Assembly (NCBI RefSeq): GCF_004684205.1
Contig: NZ_SRIO01000001.1
Location: forward strand, 1 to 64,000
Reading direction: 5' to 3'
Length of the DNA: 64,000 nucleotides
DNA from: Candidatus Macondimonas diazotrophica
GTDB lineage: Bacteria > Pseudomonadota > Gammaproteobacteria > UBA5335
In this document: in pieces, positions 18,170 to 30,825 of the stretch
Layout of the letters: each line of letters opens with the position of its first letter
How positions within the stretch are numbered: position 1 is the stretch's first letter
Translations under genes and position numbers: made by a program
The notes under the pieces: model-generated
Seen by the model: only the letters and a program-made list of their open reading frames with translations
What the model was told of the DNA's origin: nothing
Databases searched by the model: none

Positions 18170-18982
18170 TTATGTAGGCAATGTCGGCGGTTTGTGGGGA
18201 TGAAGCCGCTGCGCCCAGCGCGTCAGGGTCCTCATCAGCCCCGCTTCATCCGCGATCGCTCTGAGCGGCGGACCGAACTCCATATTTTGGGCTTGTTTTA
18301 CCATAGCCTCACTCACGACCACCACTTGTGCACTGCGCAACTGCTGTCGTATTGCGCCGTCCGGTACCAGTTCAAAGAGATTGCTCAACGCCTCGGGGCT
18401 GGTGAAGACGAGAATATCCGGGCCACGGGGATGCGTGAGTCGCTGGACCACCACATTCCGGTCGATCTGCGGACATTGACGCCGATAGACCGGCACATAG
18501 GTCACGTCGGCGCCGCGTTGCCGCAGGGTATCGCCCAACAGCACCCGGCCATTTTCGCCTCGCACGATCATGACCCGCTGCCCCGCCATGTCGGACAGAG
18601 CTGCCTGTGCCAGCAAGCCCTCGCTACGGTAGTCCTCACCCGGGGGTACCAGATCCGGCGACCGGCCAGCGTGCGTCAGTGCCGCAGCAGTAGCCGCGCC
18701 GATGGCCGCGATCCGGCCGGTGGCGCGCCGCAGCAGGTGGGGCATGAGCGACGCGGCATGAGCCACCGCGTTGGCACTGGTGAAGACAAGCCAGTCCGCT
18801 TGCAGCCCGCTCTCCAATTGTCGCCGAGCCGCGGGTCGATCCATGACCGGCGTGATTTCCAAGGTGGGCAGTCGCACGGCCACCCCGCCAGCTGCAGCGA
18901 TCCGGCGACACAAGCCCTCCGCCTGGTGCGCCGGCCGCGTCACCAGGATGCGCAAACCGGCCAGCGGTAGCGCCTCGGTCAT
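18170..18982 (-). CDS. hemD: Uroporphyrinogen-III synthase
   Basis: A 270-aa enzyme closing hydroxymethylbilane to uroporphyrinogen III. The start at 18982 ([20 protein letters not shown]) overlaps the hemC stop as ATGA. The family is weakly conserved; LVFTSANAV and [10 protein letters not shown] in the two half-domains are typical. Position in hemC-hemD-hemX-hemY confirms the call. Confidence 0.93.
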   Translation of the reverse strand: MTEALPLAGLRILVTRPAHQAEGLCRRIAAAGGVAVRLPTLEITPVMDRPAARRQLESGLQADWLVFTSANAVAHAASLMPHLLRRATGRIAAIGAATAAALTHAGRSPDLVPPGEDYRSEGLLAQAALSDMAGQRVMIVRGENGRVLLGDTLRQRGADVTYVPVYRRQCPQIDRNVVVQRLTHPRGPDILVFTSPEALSNLFELVPDGAIRQQLRSAQVVVVSEAMVKQAQNMEFGPPLRAIADEAGLMRTLTRWAQRLHPHKPPTLPT

Positions 18983-19914
18983 TGGGGGTGCAGTTCCCAT
19001 TCGCGCAGCAGCCGATCGGCACCGCACTGCAGCAGGGTTTCGGCAACCTCACGCCCGATTTGCTCAGCTGCGCTCACCGGCCCGCTGCTGCGCGCACGCA
19101 CCGGCTCATCGCCCCCGCGTGCACCCACCAGCGCCTCGAGCTCCAGGATATCGCCCACCACGCGCGCGTGGCCCGCGATGGGCACCTGACAGCCGCCGCC
19201 CAGTCGCGCATTGAGGGCACGCTCCGCCGTAACGCGTTGCCGGGAGGGTACGTGATCGAGCGGCGCCAATAGCGCGTGCAGCGCGTCGTCATGGGTACGA
19301 CACTCGATCCCGATCACACCCTGCCCCACCGCCGGAAGACTGACTGACGGGTCGAGCCGTTCGCTGATCCGGTCCGCCAGACCGAGCCGATCGAGCCCGG
19401 CGGCGGCCAGTACGATCGCATCGAACACGCCGCTGTCGAGCTTCCCCAGGCGCGTCCCGACGTTGCCACGCAGGAAATCGAAGTTCAGATCCGGGCGCTG
19501 CGCCCGCAGCTGACATTGGCGCCGCAAACTGGACGTACCGATCCGCGCGCCGGCCGGCAAACCTGCCCAACCGCCGGTGCCGCGGCTAACCAATGCATCG
19601 CGCGGGTCAGCACTTTCCAGCATCACCGCCAAGCCGAGGCCATCGGGTAGTTCAGCGGGCACATCCTTCATGGAATGCACAGCAAGATCGGCCACCTCGT
19701 CCAACAGGGCCTGCTCCAGCTCCTTGATGAACAGCCCCTTGCCGCCGATCTTGGCCAACGGGACGTCCAGAATCTTGTCGCCCTGGGTTTTGATCGGCAC
19801 CAGACGGACGGCTTGTCCCGGATGGACACTCTTCACCTGCTCGGCAACATGTTGGGCCTGCCAAAGGGCCAATGGACTGCGGCGGGTAGCAATTCGCAAG
19901 ACACGATCGGACAT
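18979..19914 (-). CDS. hemC: Porphobilinogen deaminase (hydroxymethylbilane synthase)
   Basis: A 311-aa enzyme polymerising four porphobilinogens. The opening [15 protein letters not shown] is a family signature, and [13 protein letters not shown] holds the Cys that binds the dipyrromethane cofactor. First gene of the heme block, 73 bp downstream of algR, as in Pseudomonas. Confidence 0.97.
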   Translation of the reverse strand: MSDRVLRIATRRSPLALWQAQHVAEQVKSVHPGQAVRLVPIKTQGDKILDVPLAKIGGKGLFIKELEQALLDEVADLAVHSMKDVPAELPDGLGLAVMLESADPRDALVSRGTGGWAGLPAGARIGTSSLRRQCQLRAQRPDLNFDFLRGNVGTRLGKLDSGVFDAIVLAAAGLDRLGLADRISERLDPSVSLPAVGQGVIGIECRTHDDALHALLAPLDHVPSRQRVTAERALNARLGGGCQVPIAGHARVVGDILELEALVGARGGDEPVRARSSGPVSAAEQIGREVAETLLQCGADRLLREWELHPQ

Positions 19915-19987
19915 GCCCGGGATCCTGATTCAAGGCTAAAGACTTTTCATCCTAGAATCCCAGACCACCATGCCGCAATGGCCGAAC

Positions 19988-20719
19988 TCAGATGATCGAG
20001 CCCTCCAGCACCTGACGCACGAGCGTCAGATGTCGCCGGCTCACCATGATCGATTCCGGGCAGTCCTTGAGCATCAACCAGTAGCGAACGCCTCGCCGAT
20101 GCAGCGCTTCGACATAGGGAATCGCGACCAATGCGTTGCGATGCGCGCGAACGAACCGGCCTGAAAATTCCGCCTCCAGACGCGCCAGGGAATCCTCGAT
20201 GAGAAATTCCCCCTCCGGACTACGCACAGTCACATATTTCTGTTCAGCCTTGAAATAGCGAATCTGCTCGACGGCCACCACGCGCACCACGCCACCCAGC
20301 CGGGTGCGCAGATGGCTGCGCGGCGAACGGTTATCGATCACGCGTTCGGACATACAGTTACCTCCTCGTTCCGCCAGGCGTGCAAACGCCTGGACGAGGC
20401 GCTCGCGGCGAACCGGCTTGAGGAGATAGTCCGATGCCTGCACCTCGAAGGCGGCAAGCGCGTGGTTCGGGTAGGCGGTCACGAAGATCACAGCCGGCGG
20501 CATCGGCAGGGCAGCCAGCAGACGGGCCGTCTGGAGACCATCGATGGACGGCATGCGGATATCGAGCAGTACCACATCCACGGCATGGTGTTCGCAGAGT
20601 GCCACTGCCTGCATGCCGTTCTCCGCCTGCCCGACTACTCGGTGTCCCGGCAGTTCGGCGATCAACTGGGCCAAGCGAAGCCGAGCCAGCGCCTCATCAT
20701 CCACAATGAGGATGTTCAT
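19988..20719 (-). CDS. algR: LytTR response regulator, AlgR-like
   Basis: A 243-aa regulator. The receiver domain has the acidic pair DD (7-8), the phospho-acceptor D53 (LLDIRMP) and the K of YLLKPV. The C-terminal LytTR DNA-binding domain includes RYFKAEQKYVTV and FVRAHRNALV. In P. aeruginosa AlgR, next to hemC, controls alginate, motility and virulence. It overlaps the sensor gene by 4 bp. Confidence 0.93.
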   Translation of the reverse strand: MNILIVDDEALARLRLAQLIAELPGHRVVGQAENGMQAVALCEHHAVDVVLLDIRMPSIDGLQTARLLAALPMPPAVIFVTAYPNHALAAFEVQASDYLLKPVRRERLVQAFARLAERGGNCMSERVIDNRSPRSHLRTRLGGVVRVVAVEQIRYFKAEQKYVTVRSPEGEFLIEDSLARLEAEFSGRFVRAHRNALVAIPYVEALHRRGVRYWLMLKDCPESIMVSRRHLTLVRQVLEGSII

Positions 20720-21801
20720 GCGGATTCCCCTTTGCTGATCGGCGCCTTGCTCAGATAGGGAAAAGCCAATGTCACCTCACAGGTGTGTTCAGTTTGCCGG
20801 AGCTCAAGGCGGGCCTTGGCGCCGAAGCTCAACGCCAGACGCTGGCGCGTATTGGACATGGCCAAGCCATGCCCGGGACCGGCATCCCCGCAGCGGGGAT
20901 AGCACAGACACAAGATGATCATGTCGTGATCCAATCGCCCCTGCAGATGGATCGTGCCGCCTTCGCGACACGTTTCGATGCCATGACAGATGGCGTTTTC
21001 CACCAGCGGCTGCAGCGTCAGGGCCGGCAGCAATGCCGCCTCCGGCACGTTGCCCAATGACCATTCCACCCGTAATCGAGTTCCCAAGCGGAGACGTTCC
21101 AGATCCAGATAGTGAAGGCACAGCGATACCTCATCGGCCAGAGTCACGAAGCTGCCTTGCTGGCCCAGGCTTGCACGAAACAGATCGGCCAGGTTCTCGA
21201 GTGCCGTTTCCGCCAGGCGAGGCTGTCCACGAATCAGGGCGGCGATGGTATTCAGTGTGTTGAACAGGAAATGGGGGCGGATACGCGCCTGCAGGGCATC
21301 GATCCGCAATCGCAGCTCGTCATGCACACGCTGGGTCAGTGCATGCTGAAGATAGAGGTAACGCAATCCCACGCCCGTCAGTAATGCCGCAATGAGCGCC
21401 GGGCGCGCGGCGTGTTCAACCGTGCAGGCCCGGCCGAGAAGATCGCCCAACAAACAGCCACTCAGCACTGCCACCGCATATGCCGTGCCGGCCACCAGCG
21501 CCAGAATCGCCGATGTGGCGAACGCCGGCCGCCATCGCGCCAGATGCGGCCGCAACGCACACAGCAAGATGCTGCTCGAGAGCGCAACCGCCTGGACGTA
21601 AAGTGAAACCCGGCTCAGTTGCAACCAAAAGTCCACCGGAGACATCACCAGCGTCAACACGCAGGCCAATATCTGCATGCTGAGCACGAGCGCCAGCACC
21701 ACCCGCAGATCGCACAGATCGGGCAAAAAAAATGTATCCGGCACTCGCATCGAAACGAGCGTAGCGCGGCTGGCCAGTGATGTCGGAAGTCTGCCTGTCA
21801 T
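20716..21801 (-). CDS. algZ: LytS/FimS-type sensor kinase, AlgZ-like
   Basis: A 361-aa membrane protein with about four hydrophobic segments in the first 150 residues, then a His-kinase domain with H177 in IRPHFLFNTLN, the N-box LQPLVENAICHGIE and a short G-box GPGHGLAMSNTRQRL. It pairs with AlgR. Met18 (21750) is an alternative start, as neither has a clear ribosome site. It is divergent from argH, the same layout as in pseudomonads. Confidence 0.9.
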   Translation of the reverse strand: MTGRLPTSLASRATLVSMRVPDTFFLPDLCDLRVVLALVLSMQILACVLTLVMSPVDFWLQLSRVSLYVQAVALSSSILLCALRPHLARWRPAFATSAILALVAGTAYAVAVLSGCLLGDLLGRACTVEHAARPALIAALLTGVGLRYLYLQHALTQRVHDELRLRIDALQARIRPHFLFNTLNTIAALIRGQPRLAETALENLADLFRASLGQQGSFVTLADEVSLCLHYLDLERLRLGTRLRVEWSLGNVPEAALLPALTLQPLVENAICHGIETCREGGTIHLQGRLDHDMIILCLCYPRCGDAGPGHGLAMSNTRQRLALSFGAKARLELRQTEHTCEVTLAFPYLSKAPISKGESA

Positions 21802-21908
21802 GATGCGGCGTCGATTCGGCCCGATATAATCGGCCTTATCGGCAGCGATGCAGCGGCTTTGACATCCGCGCGAATCGCCTATTCATTGCATTTCGAACTG
21901 GAGCCGGC

Positions 21909-23306
21909 ATGAGTGATTCCCCATCTTCCGCCAAACCGTGGGGCGGACGTTTTTCCGAAGGCACCGATGCGTTCGTCGAGGCCTTCACCGCATCGGTTGG
22001 TTTCGATCACCGGCTCTATCGGCAGGACATCGCCGGCTCCATTGCCCATGCGCGCATGCTGGCCCGGATTGAGGTGCTCACGGCCACCGAGTGCGCGCAA
22101 ATCGTCGAGGGGCTCGAGGCCATCCGCGCGGAGATCGAGGCGGGCCGTTTCGAATGGTCGGTCGCCCTGGAAGATGTGCACATGAACATCGAGGCCCGCC
22201 TTGTCGCCCGCATCGGTGAGGCGGGAAAGAAACTGCATACCGGTCGGTCACGCAACGACCAAGTGGCAACGGACATCCGCCTCTATCTGCGCGACGCCAT
22301 CGACGCCTTGACCGCGGAGCTGAATCGCCTGCAGACCGGCCTGCTCGATCTGGCCGAGCGCGAAGCGGATACTCTGATGCCGGGCTTCACTCACCTGCAG
22401 GTTGCCCAGCCGGTCACCTTCGGTCATCACCTCATGGCGTGGTACGCCATGCTGAGCCGGGACCGGGAACGGCTCGCCGACTGCCGCCGGCGCGTGAATG
22501 TCCTGCCGCTCGGCTCGGCCGCGCTGGCGGGCACGGTCTATCCGCTGGATCGCCATTTCGTGGCCGACCAGTTGGGCTTCGAGGCGATCAGCGAGAACTC
22601 CCTGGATGCGGTGAGCGATCGCGATTTCGCCATCGAGTTCAGTGCGGCCGCCAGCCTGATCTTGATGCACCTGTCGCGTTTTTCCGAAGAACTGGTGATC
22701 TGGTCCAGTGCCCAGTTCGATTTCATCGAACTGCCCGACCGCTTCTGCACCGGCTCGTCCATCATGCCGCAGAAGAAAAACCCCGACGTGCCCGAGCTGG
22801 TGCGCGGCAAGACCGGGCGTGTCTACGGCCATCTGATGGGCCTGCTGACGCTGATGAAGGCGCAGCCGCTGGCCTACAACAAGGACAACCAGGAAGACAA
22901 GGAACCGCTTTTCGATACGGTCGACACCCTGGCCGGATGCCTCAGGGCTTTTGCCGACATGGTCCCGGCGCTGCAGGTCAAGCGCGACCAATGCCGTGAA
23001 AGCGCGCGACGCGGTTTTGCCACGGCGACCGATTTAGCGGATTATCTGGTCCGCAAGGGCATCCCGTTCCGGGACGCGCACGAAATCGTCGGCAAGGCTG
23101 TGGCACTCGGCATCCGTGAGGGCCGCGACCTCTCGGCGCTGAGCCTCAACGAACTGCAATCGTTCAGTCCATTGATCGAGGCCGATGTCTATGACGTGCT
23201 GACCCTGGAGGGATCGGTCGCCGCGCGCCGTAGCCATGGAGGCACAGCACCCGAACAAGTCCGCGCCGCCATTGGTCGCGCTCGGCGAGATCAACAACAT
23301 TCCTGA
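21909..23306 (+). CDS. argH: Argininosuccinate lyase
   Basis: A 465-aa enzyme splitting argininosuccinate to arginine and fumarate. The superfamily signature [11 protein letters not shown] is at residues 282-292; catalytic-loop region [10 protein letters not shown] (159-168) and substrate-contact [12 protein letters not shown] are intact. A perfect TATAAT at 21825-21830 is a possible -10, but no good -35 is present. Confidence 0.97.
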   Translation: MSDSPSSAKPWGGRFSEGTDAFVEAFTASVGFDHRLYRQDIAGSIAHARMLARIEVLTATECAQIVEGLEAIRAEIEAGRFEWSVALEDVHMNIEARLVARIGEAGKKLHTGRSRNDQVATDIRLYLRDAIDALTAELNRLQTGLLDLAEREADTLMPGFTHLQVAQPVTFGHHLMAWYAMLSRDRERLADCRRRVNVLPLGSAALAGTVYPLDRHFVADQLGFEAISENSLDAVSDRDFAIEFSAAASLILMHLSRFSEELVIWSSAQFDFIELPDRFCTGSSIMPQKKNPDVPELVRGKTGRVYGHLMGLLTLMKAQPLAYNKDNQEDKEPLFDTVDTLAGCLRAFADMVPALQVKRDQCRESARRGFATATDLADYLVRKGIPFRDAHEIVGKAVALGIREGRDLSALSLNELQSFSPLIEADVYDVLTLEGSVAARRSHGGTAPEQVRAAIGRARRDQQHS

Positions 23307-23347
23307 AGGCCATTCAGGCCACGACTGTCCGCATTGGGGGTATTCAG

Positions 23348-23929
23348 ATGAATCGGAAGGTCTTGATCGGCGCATCATTACTGCTGGTTAGCAGCATGGC
23401 GCATGCCCAGGCACCCGGATACGACTATGTCGATCTCAGCTACCGCTTCCTCGACCGCGGCGGGGCGGAGACCCTCGACGATGAGTTTGATGGCCCTGCG
23501 ATCCGCTTGTCCTTGGGCATCACCGAGCAGTTTTACGGCATCATCGAGAATACCTACCTGGAAGCCGATGATACCGACGTGGATTTCTCCGATCTGCTGG
23601 TCGGTGGTGGCTATCGGCAATCCCTGGCGCCCGACATGGACTTCATCGCCGAAGCCGCCTGGGTCCGCCGCGATGTGGATACCCCGAACCGCTTTGAAGA
23701 TGGCAAGGACGACGGCTTCCAGCTTGGTGCGGGCGTGCGCTACCTGGCAACGGAGCTGCTCGAGTTGAATGTCGCCGCGCTTTATCGGGCTGGGCTGCTG
23801 GATGACAACGAAGCCATCCTCCGCGCCGGCGGTGTATGGTCGGTCTATGGCCCGCTGGGCGTGCAGGGCGGCGCCTCGCTGAGCGACGATTCGGCGGTCT
23901 ACGACCTGGGATTGCGCGTCTCGTTCTGA
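23348..23929 (+). CDS. Small outer-membrane beta-barrel protein
   Basis: A 193-aa protein with a signal peptide (SMAHAQA) and about eight amphipathic strands ending in Phe (LGLRVSF), the usual BAM-recognition C-terminus. It resembles OmpA-like or porin-type hypothetical proteins of marine gammaproteobacteria. It starts 41 bp after argH; function unknown. Confidence 0.7.
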   Translation: MNRKVLIGASLLLVSSMAHAQAPGYDYVDLSYRFLDRGGAETLDDEFDGPAIRLSLGITEQFYGIIENTYLEADDTDVDFSDLLVGGGYRQSLAPDMDFIAEAAWVRRDVDTPNRFEDGKDDGFQLGAGVRYLATELLELNVAALYRAGLLDDNEAILRAGGVWSVYGPLGVQGGASLSDDSAVYDLGLRVSF

Positions 23930-23965
23930 GCGCCCCGAACCCAGATCGGCCGCACCCACCACCAT

Positions 23966-23992
23966 GCCTCCCGGCACCGGACTCCGGGAGGC
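23966..23992 (+). terminator. Hairpin after the argH / barrel gene pair
   Basis: A perfect 9-bp stem GCCTCCCGG / CCGGGAGGC with a 9-nt loop, 37 bp past the stop. Only a short T-poor tail follows, so termination is likely but may be weak. Confidence 0.55.
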
Positions 23993-24151
23993 GGTGCGTT
24001 GTTCGTCCATCCTGACAACGGACCTGGGAACAAGCGACAAGAACCAAGCAAGCACCCACGCGCGAAGAAACCCCCTCCTTACATTCTGAAAATCAGATCA
24101 ATAACTAAAAAACAATCAACTGTATTAATTGAAGACAATGACCTATCGTGA

Positions 24152-26389
<2,238 letters not shown>

Positions 26390-26405
26390 TTCGGAACCCC
26401 CCTGC

Positions 26406-26436
26406 CCGGCCGGTCACACGACCGGCCGGGTTTCTT
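26406..26436 (+). terminator. katG terminator
   Basis: A perfect 10-bp stem CCGGCCGGTC / GACCGGCCGG with loop ACAC, followed by TTTCTT, 16 bp after the katG stop. The last codons of the convergent LysR gene lie in the same hairpin. Confidence 0.85.
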
Positions 26437-27316
26437 CGGACTGTGCGTTCAGCCGCATCGCCCGCAGGAATTCCTGCGCGGCCGGACCGAGCGCATCGGC
26501 ATTGCGGAAGTTGAGGTAGAACGTCATGTCTCGCCGGCGGCCCTGATCCAGCGGCAGGGGTCGCAGGCGGCCCGCCGTCAGATGCTCGCGAATCGCCGTT
26601 TCGGGAAGCCAGGCAAAGCCGAAACCCGACACGACGAGCCGAATCGAGGTCCCCAGGTGATTCACCGTCCAACGCTGTTCGGCGCCCAGCCAGCCTGAAT
26701 CCAGCCGCTTCCCGCTCCCCGAATCACGCAGCACGATCTGGCGGGCGCGAATCAAATCTTCACGTTTGAGCGGGACTTCCCGTTGAAACAAGGCATGATC
26801 CGGACTGGCCACCGCCACGAAAGTGGCCGATCCAACGGCTTCGTTGAGGGCGCCAGGCAGAATCTCAGGACCGATGGCAATGTCTGCCTCGTCTTGCATC
26901 AGCATGCTGATGGCCCCACTGAGCACCGTTTCGTGAAATTCCAGGCGGATCACCGGATGGGCATGCATCAGCTCGTCAATCACCGCATAGAGGTGTTCCG
27001 GCGGATAGGCCTGATCGATCGCAAGCCGCAAACGGGTTTCCACGCCACCGCTCAGCGCCTCGGCAACCTGCTGAACGTCGTCCGCCTCGCCGAGCAGATG
27101 ACGCACCCGACGCAGCAAGACCTGACCTTTGGGCGTCAGCACACTCTGGCGTCCGTGAACCGTGAACAGCGCCATGCCCAACTGCTCCTCCAGCTTTTGA
27201 ACCGCGTGATGGACTGAGCTGGGCGTCTTGAACACAGCCTCCGCGGCCTGCTGATAGCTGCCGTGATCGGCCAGCGCGCGAAACATGCGCAGTTGCTCCA
27301 GAGTCGCCTTGAGCAT
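26414..27316 (-). CDS. LysR-family transcriptional regulator
   Basis: A 300-aa regulator starting MLKATLEQLRMFRALADHGS at 27316. The N-terminal HTH (YQQAAEAVFKTPSSVHHAVQKLEEQLG) is followed by a substrate-binding domain. No OxyR-type redox cysteine pair is visible. It is divergent from the FMN reductase-pirin genes and convergent with katG. By the usual LysR rule it should control the divergent operon; a palindrome lies in the intergenic space. Confidence 0.9.
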   Translation of the reverse strand: MLKATLEQLRMFRALADHGSYQQAAEAVFKTPSSVHHAVQKLEEQLGMALFTVHGRQSVLTPKGQVLLRRVRHLLGEADDVQQVAEALSGGVETRLRLAIDQAYPPEHLYAVIDELMHAHPVIRLEFHETVLSGAISMLMQDEADIAIGPEILPGALNEAVGSATFVAVASPDHALFQREVPLKREDLIRARQIVLRDSGSGKRLDSGWLGAEQRWTVNHLGTSIRLVVSGFGFAWLPETAIREHLTAGRLRPLPLDQGRRRDMTFYLNFRNADALGPAAQEFLRAMRLNAQSEETRPVV

Positions 27317-27380
27317 ATCGATTCCTTGGGTGCGACACGCACCGATCATTTCAAAATATAAAACGATTCTTGCTGAAACT

Positions 27381-27394
27381 TTCAATTTTTTGAA
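27381..27394. promoter_or_regulatory. Candidate LysR operator palindrome
   Basis: TTCAATTTTTTGAA, a perfect 5-bp inverted repeat around TTTT in an AT-rich 140-bp gap between the LysR gene and the FMN reductase gene. Its size is near the T-N11-A form of LysR boxes. The assignment rests on position only. Confidence 0.35.
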
Positions 27395-27457
27395 TGCGCT
27401 CGGCTTGCTACCGTTGTTCCACCCGGACTTCCCTGAATACGCTCGACGGAGGGCGCC

Positions 27458-28021
27458 ATGACCAACCCGCTCAATATCCTGGCCATATCCGGCAGCTTGC
27501 GTTCGGCCTCGCTCAACACGGCCGCCTTGCGCGCGGCGCAGGAACTGGCACCGGGCGACGTTCGCATTCATCTGGCCACGCTTGCCGATATTCCGCACTA
27601 CAATCAGGACGTTCATGATGTCGGACTACCCGACGCAGTGACCCGTCTGGCCCGCCAGATCGGCGAATCGGACGCGTTGCTGTTTGCCACGCCGGAATAC
27701 AACTATTCGATTCCCGGCATCCTGCAGGCCGCCATTGACTGGATATCGCGCCTGCAACCGAATCCCTTGGCCGACAAGCCGGCGGCGGTCCTGTCAGCCA
27801 GTCCGAGCGTCCTCGGCGGCGCCCGGGCACAATACGATCTGCGTCGGGTCCTGATCTATTCGAACGTGCATTTCATAAACCAACCCGAGGTGATGATCGG
27901 GGCCGCCCAGACCCGTTTCGACGCCGACGGCCGACTGATCGATGCCGATACGCGGCAACGGCTCGCCCGCCTCGTGGAAGCACTGGCCGCATGGGCCCGG
28001 CGCATCAACCCGCATCGATGA
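27458..28021 (+). CDS. NADPH-dependent FMN reductase (flavodoxin-like)
   Basis: A 187-aa flavodoxin-fold reductase. The phosphate-binding GSLRSASLNTAAL near the N-terminus and PEYNYSIPGILQAAIDWISR are ChrR/NQO-type family motifs. Such enzymes reduce quinones, azo compounds or chromate. With pirin and DoxX it may form an oxidative or quinone stress group under the divergent LysR. Confidence 0.9.
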   Translation: MTNPLNILAISGSLRSASLNTAALRAAQELAPGDVRIHLATLADIPHYNQDVHDVGLPDAVTRLARQIGESDALLFATPEYNYSIPGILQAAIDWISRLQPNPLADKPAAVLSASPSVLGGARAQYDLRRVLIYSNVHFINQPEVMIGAAQTRFDADGRLIDADTRQRLARLVEALAAWARRINPHR

Positions 28022-28049
28022 CGCTTGCAGCACGATCCGGAGCACCCGC

Positions 28050-28970
28050 ATGACGAACCGGTCAAGTGATTTCATTCAGGATTGCGTGATCACCTCGGGC
28101 TGCGTCGCCGTCGAGCGACTCATCCAGCCCCGCGACCAGGATCTCGGCGGTTTTTCGGTACGCCGGCTGCTGCCGGCCGTGGGTTGTCGGCGGATCGGCC
28201 CCTGGGTTTTTCTGGACCATCTGGGGCCCGCGCATTTTCCGGCCGGCCAGGGCATCGATGTACGGCCGCATCCGCACATCCATCTGGCCACGGTCACCTA
28301 TCTGTTCGCCGGCGAAATGCTCCACCGCGACTCGCTGGGCAACCGCATCGCGATCCAGCCGGGTGCGATCAACCTGATGGTGGCCGGCCGCGGCATCGTG
28401 CACTCCGAACGCGAACGGCCGGAAGTCACGGCGGTCGCGCACACCCTGCATGGCCTACAGCTGTGGCTCGCCCTACCGGAAGCGGACGAGGACCGCGAGC
28501 CCGCCTTTCATCATTATCCGGCTTCCCGGATCCCATCCGTGGTCGTCGATGGCGTGCCAATTCGCCTGATGATGGGCTCGGCCTTCGGTATCACTTCTCC
28601 GGTGCAAACCTTTGCCCGGACCGTATATCTGGAAGCGCACCTCAAGCGCGGACAGCGACTTGCCCTGCCCGATGCGACAGAACGGGCGATCTATGTCGTT
28701 CAAGGCCGGCTGACTGCAGCCACCACGACGATCCCAGAGCACACTCTGGCGGTCTTGCACCCTGCGCCGGATCTGATTCTGGAGGCCTTTGAGGAGACGC
28801 ATCTGATCTTAATCGGCGGGGAACCGGTGGGTCATCGATTCATGGATTGGAACTTCGTCTCCAGCAGCCAAGCGCGTATCGCGCAAGCCAAGGCAGACTG
28901 GCAGGCCGGCCGGTTTCCCGTCATCCCTGATGACCACGAGGAATTCATTCCGTTGCCGGGAACGCACTAA
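28050..28970 (+). CDS. Pirin-family protein
   Basis: A 306-aa bicupin, starting MTNRSSDFIQD at 28050. The metal-site motif HPHIHLATVTYLFAGEMLHRDS with the downstream IVHSERERPE box is typical. Pirins include quercetinases and redox-sensing regulators. It begins 28 bp after the FMN reductase gene and is likely co-transcribed. Confidence 0.92.
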   Translation: MTNRSSDFIQDCVITSGCVAVERLIQPRDQDLGGFSVRRLLPAVGCRRIGPWVFLDHLGPAHFPAGQGIDVRPHPHIHLATVTYLFAGEMLHRDSLGNRIAIQPGAINLMVAGRGIVHSERERPEVTAVAHTLHGLQLWLALPEADEDREPAFHHYPASRIPSVVVDGVPIRLMMGSAFGITSPVQTFARTVYLEAHLKRGQRLALPDATERAIYVVQGRLTAATTTIPEHTLAVLHPAPDLILEAFEETHLILIGGEPVGHRFMDWNFVSSSQARIAQAKADWQAGRFPVIPDDHEEFIPLPGTH

Positions 28971-29155
28971 GCAGGCGACCCGCTTCGCCCGTGAGACACC
29001 AGCGGCCGTCGAAATCCTGAGTCACTTGCCGCACCCGACTCATGGCGAGCGCCCAAAGCCCGTTTACACGACCGACAACCCCTGAGGCGGCCTCATGCCG
29101 CATCGACATTCATTCGACAGTTTCGAACCATTCATGAAAATCAGTTCGCTTTTAC

Positions 29156-29183
29156 TTTACTTCGCCACCCCGTAGCGTATACA
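29156..29183 (+). promoter_or_regulatory. Candidate promoter of doxX
   Basis: TTTACT (29156-29161), a 16-bp spacer and TATACA (29178-29183), about 45 bp before the GTG start. The rest of the 256-bp gap from 28971 holds nothing recognisable. Confidence 0.5.
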
Positions 29184-29226
29184 CGGAACAGCGCATCCTT
29201 TTCTCTTCACCACGGGAGTCCATGTT

Positions 29227-29679
29227 GTGGAAACGATCGTCAAGCGGATTCTGTCGACATCCAATACCTACGCAGATCTCCTTCTACGCCTACCCCTGGG
29301 GTTGATCTTCGCCGCCCACGGCGCCCAGAAACTGTTTGGGTGGTTTGGCGGTTACGGCCTCTCGGGAACCGGACAGTGGATGGCGTCGATCGGCTTGAGT
29401 CCGGGCATGCTCATGGCCGCCCTGGCAGGCAGCGCGGAATTCTTCGGCGGATTGGCATTGATCATCGGCTTCGCACTTCGCCCGGCAGCGGCGATCCTCG
29501 CCTTCACCATGGTGGTGGCGATCGTGTCGGTGCACATCGAAAACGGCCTGTTCATGCGCGATGGCGGCTACGAGTTCGGACTGAGCCTGCTTGCCGCGTC
29601 GCTCTACCTGGCCGTGGTCGGTGGTGGAAAGCTGAGCGTGGACCGCATCCTGAGCCCGCCCACCGCAGCATCGCGATAA
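29227..29679 (+). CDS. DoxX-family membrane protein
   Basis: A 150-aa protein with four membrane helices. The family block LLRLPLGLIFAAHGAQKLFG is followed by a Gly-rich loop WFGGYGLSGTGQWM. The start is GTG at 29227; the ATG 5 bp upstream is out of frame. DoxX proteins are linked to redox stress and to quinone or thiosulfate metabolism. It is the last native gene before the presumed island. Confidence 0.9.
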   Translation: METIVKRILSTSNTYADLLLRLPLGLIFAAHGAQKLFGWFGGYGLSGTGQWMASIGLSPGMLMAALAGSAEFFGGLALIIGFALRPAAAILAFTMVVAIVSVHIENGLFMRDGGYEFGLSLLAASLYLAVVGGGKLSVDRILSPPTAASR

Positions 29680-29689
29680 CTCAGGGGCA

Positions 29690-29713
29690 ATCCCTCGCTG
29701 CAGAGCGGGGGAT
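29690..29713 (+). terminator. Hairpin after doxX
   Basis: Arms ATCCCTCGCT and AGCGGGGGAT pair over 10 bp with one G-T, loop GCAG, 10 bp past the doxX stop. There is no T-run. The DNA from here to 29878 contains no recognisable gene and probably holds the left junction of the island. Confidence 0.45.
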
Positions 29714-29878
29714 CCCCGATCCGACGAGCAGGGGTTGGCGTGCGGAGAATGCGTGAAACGGAACCGGGCCGGAAATTACCGCCAGATCAGGCGGCTTTCG
29801 GTTGAGAAGTGGCGGGGCACGCGAGATAGCGATGAGAACTATGTTTACTCCATAACCCTCCTAAATAGACCGGGCGAC

Positions 29879-30825
29879 CTATCCAGAGGCCGTGAGCAGC
29901 ACACAAGCATCATCCTCCGGCGTGAGGATTGTGGTGCGTAGCTTTGCTCGTGTAACGCTGACGCGAAAATTCTGTCGCGCCTGCACCATCGACCCGGCAG
30001 CAATATTTTCACGCACGATACGGTCGAAGTTGGCCACGACCTTACCTCTTGCACGCCTCGGCCATCCCTCGAAGATGATGAGCTCATCGAATTGCTTTCC
30101 CTTGGCCTTGTGCATACTCATGACCACCACGCCGGTTTCCGGCTTGTGCGCTGTGGCGAAATGCCCCTGCACGAAGGATTGCCGCGTGATAGCAAGGGCA
30201 TTGAGATAGCCGCCGGTATCTCGCCAATCTTGAGATAAGCTCTGCCGAAACTGGGTGCCGCGTTCGAGCAGGCGCACGTTGCGAACGTCTCCGCTACCGC
30301 CTGCAATCTCGCACAGCCGTCAACCTCTAATGCCGCGCGGATCGCAGCCCAATCGCCGTCAGGGTCGCCGGTCAGACCGACATCAAGGGCGGTCGCATAA
30401 ACCACCGCAATCGCGTTCAGCACAGAATTATTGGGAGGTGCCTTACCCTCTGCTAAGCACAGATTCCATTTCCCGAGCGCTGCATTGAGCCGCGCCGCTT
30501 CCGTCAGATCGCCCGCTGTCGGCGCTGCGCCACTCCGGCCATGGTAATAACTGCAAAGCAGGTCCAAGAATTCGTCGAAATGGCCGGCATGACGCCCCTG
30601 TTGCAACAGGAAGGCGACGATCTCCGCAGCGAGAATCGGCCCATCCATATCAACGGCTGCCGTATGTCCGATGGATGGCACCTGCCCAAAGGGCTCACGT
30701 AACACATCCGACACCAACCGGGTCATCTTCTTCGTAGGCACAAGGATCGCGAGCGACCAATTAGGTTTGCCGCTGTCTATCAGCCGCTTGCGTGCTTGGA
30801 GCACATGACCAGCCTCGGTACGCAC
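29879..30825 (-). pseudogene. Frameshifted, truncated UvrD/Rep-type helicase remnant
   Basis: Two adjoining frames together give the C-terminal part of a superfamily I helicase. The upstream frame (30825 to about 30283) contains LAILVPTKKMTRLVSDVL. The downstream frame (about 30283 to 29879) contains [20 protein letters not shown] and [10 protein letters not shown], matching helicase motifs V and VI. The shift lies near the codons for QAVAET / [10 protein letters not shown]. The ATPase motifs (Walker A and B) are missing; further 5' sequence in another frame (GEEIKIL, near 30850) may be an additional decayed part. Such helicases are common on plasmids and islands. Confidence 0.75.

Noticed and set aside
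22248-22991. 247-codon open frame antisense to argH
   Set aside because: No motif or ribosome site; argH on the other strand is fully conserved.
26414-27316. The LysR gene next to katG as OxyR
   Set aside because: No OxyR-type redox cysteine pair is visible, and it is convergent with katG but divergent from the FMN reductase gene.
29680-29878. A duplicated tRNA-Ser 3' end as left attachment site
   Set aside because: Searched by eye for the GGAGAGAGAGGGATTCGAA block and found no copy; the left junction stays undefined.
29735-29941. 68-codon plus-strand frame after doxX
   Set aside because: Overlaps the helicase remnant on the other strand; no homology features.
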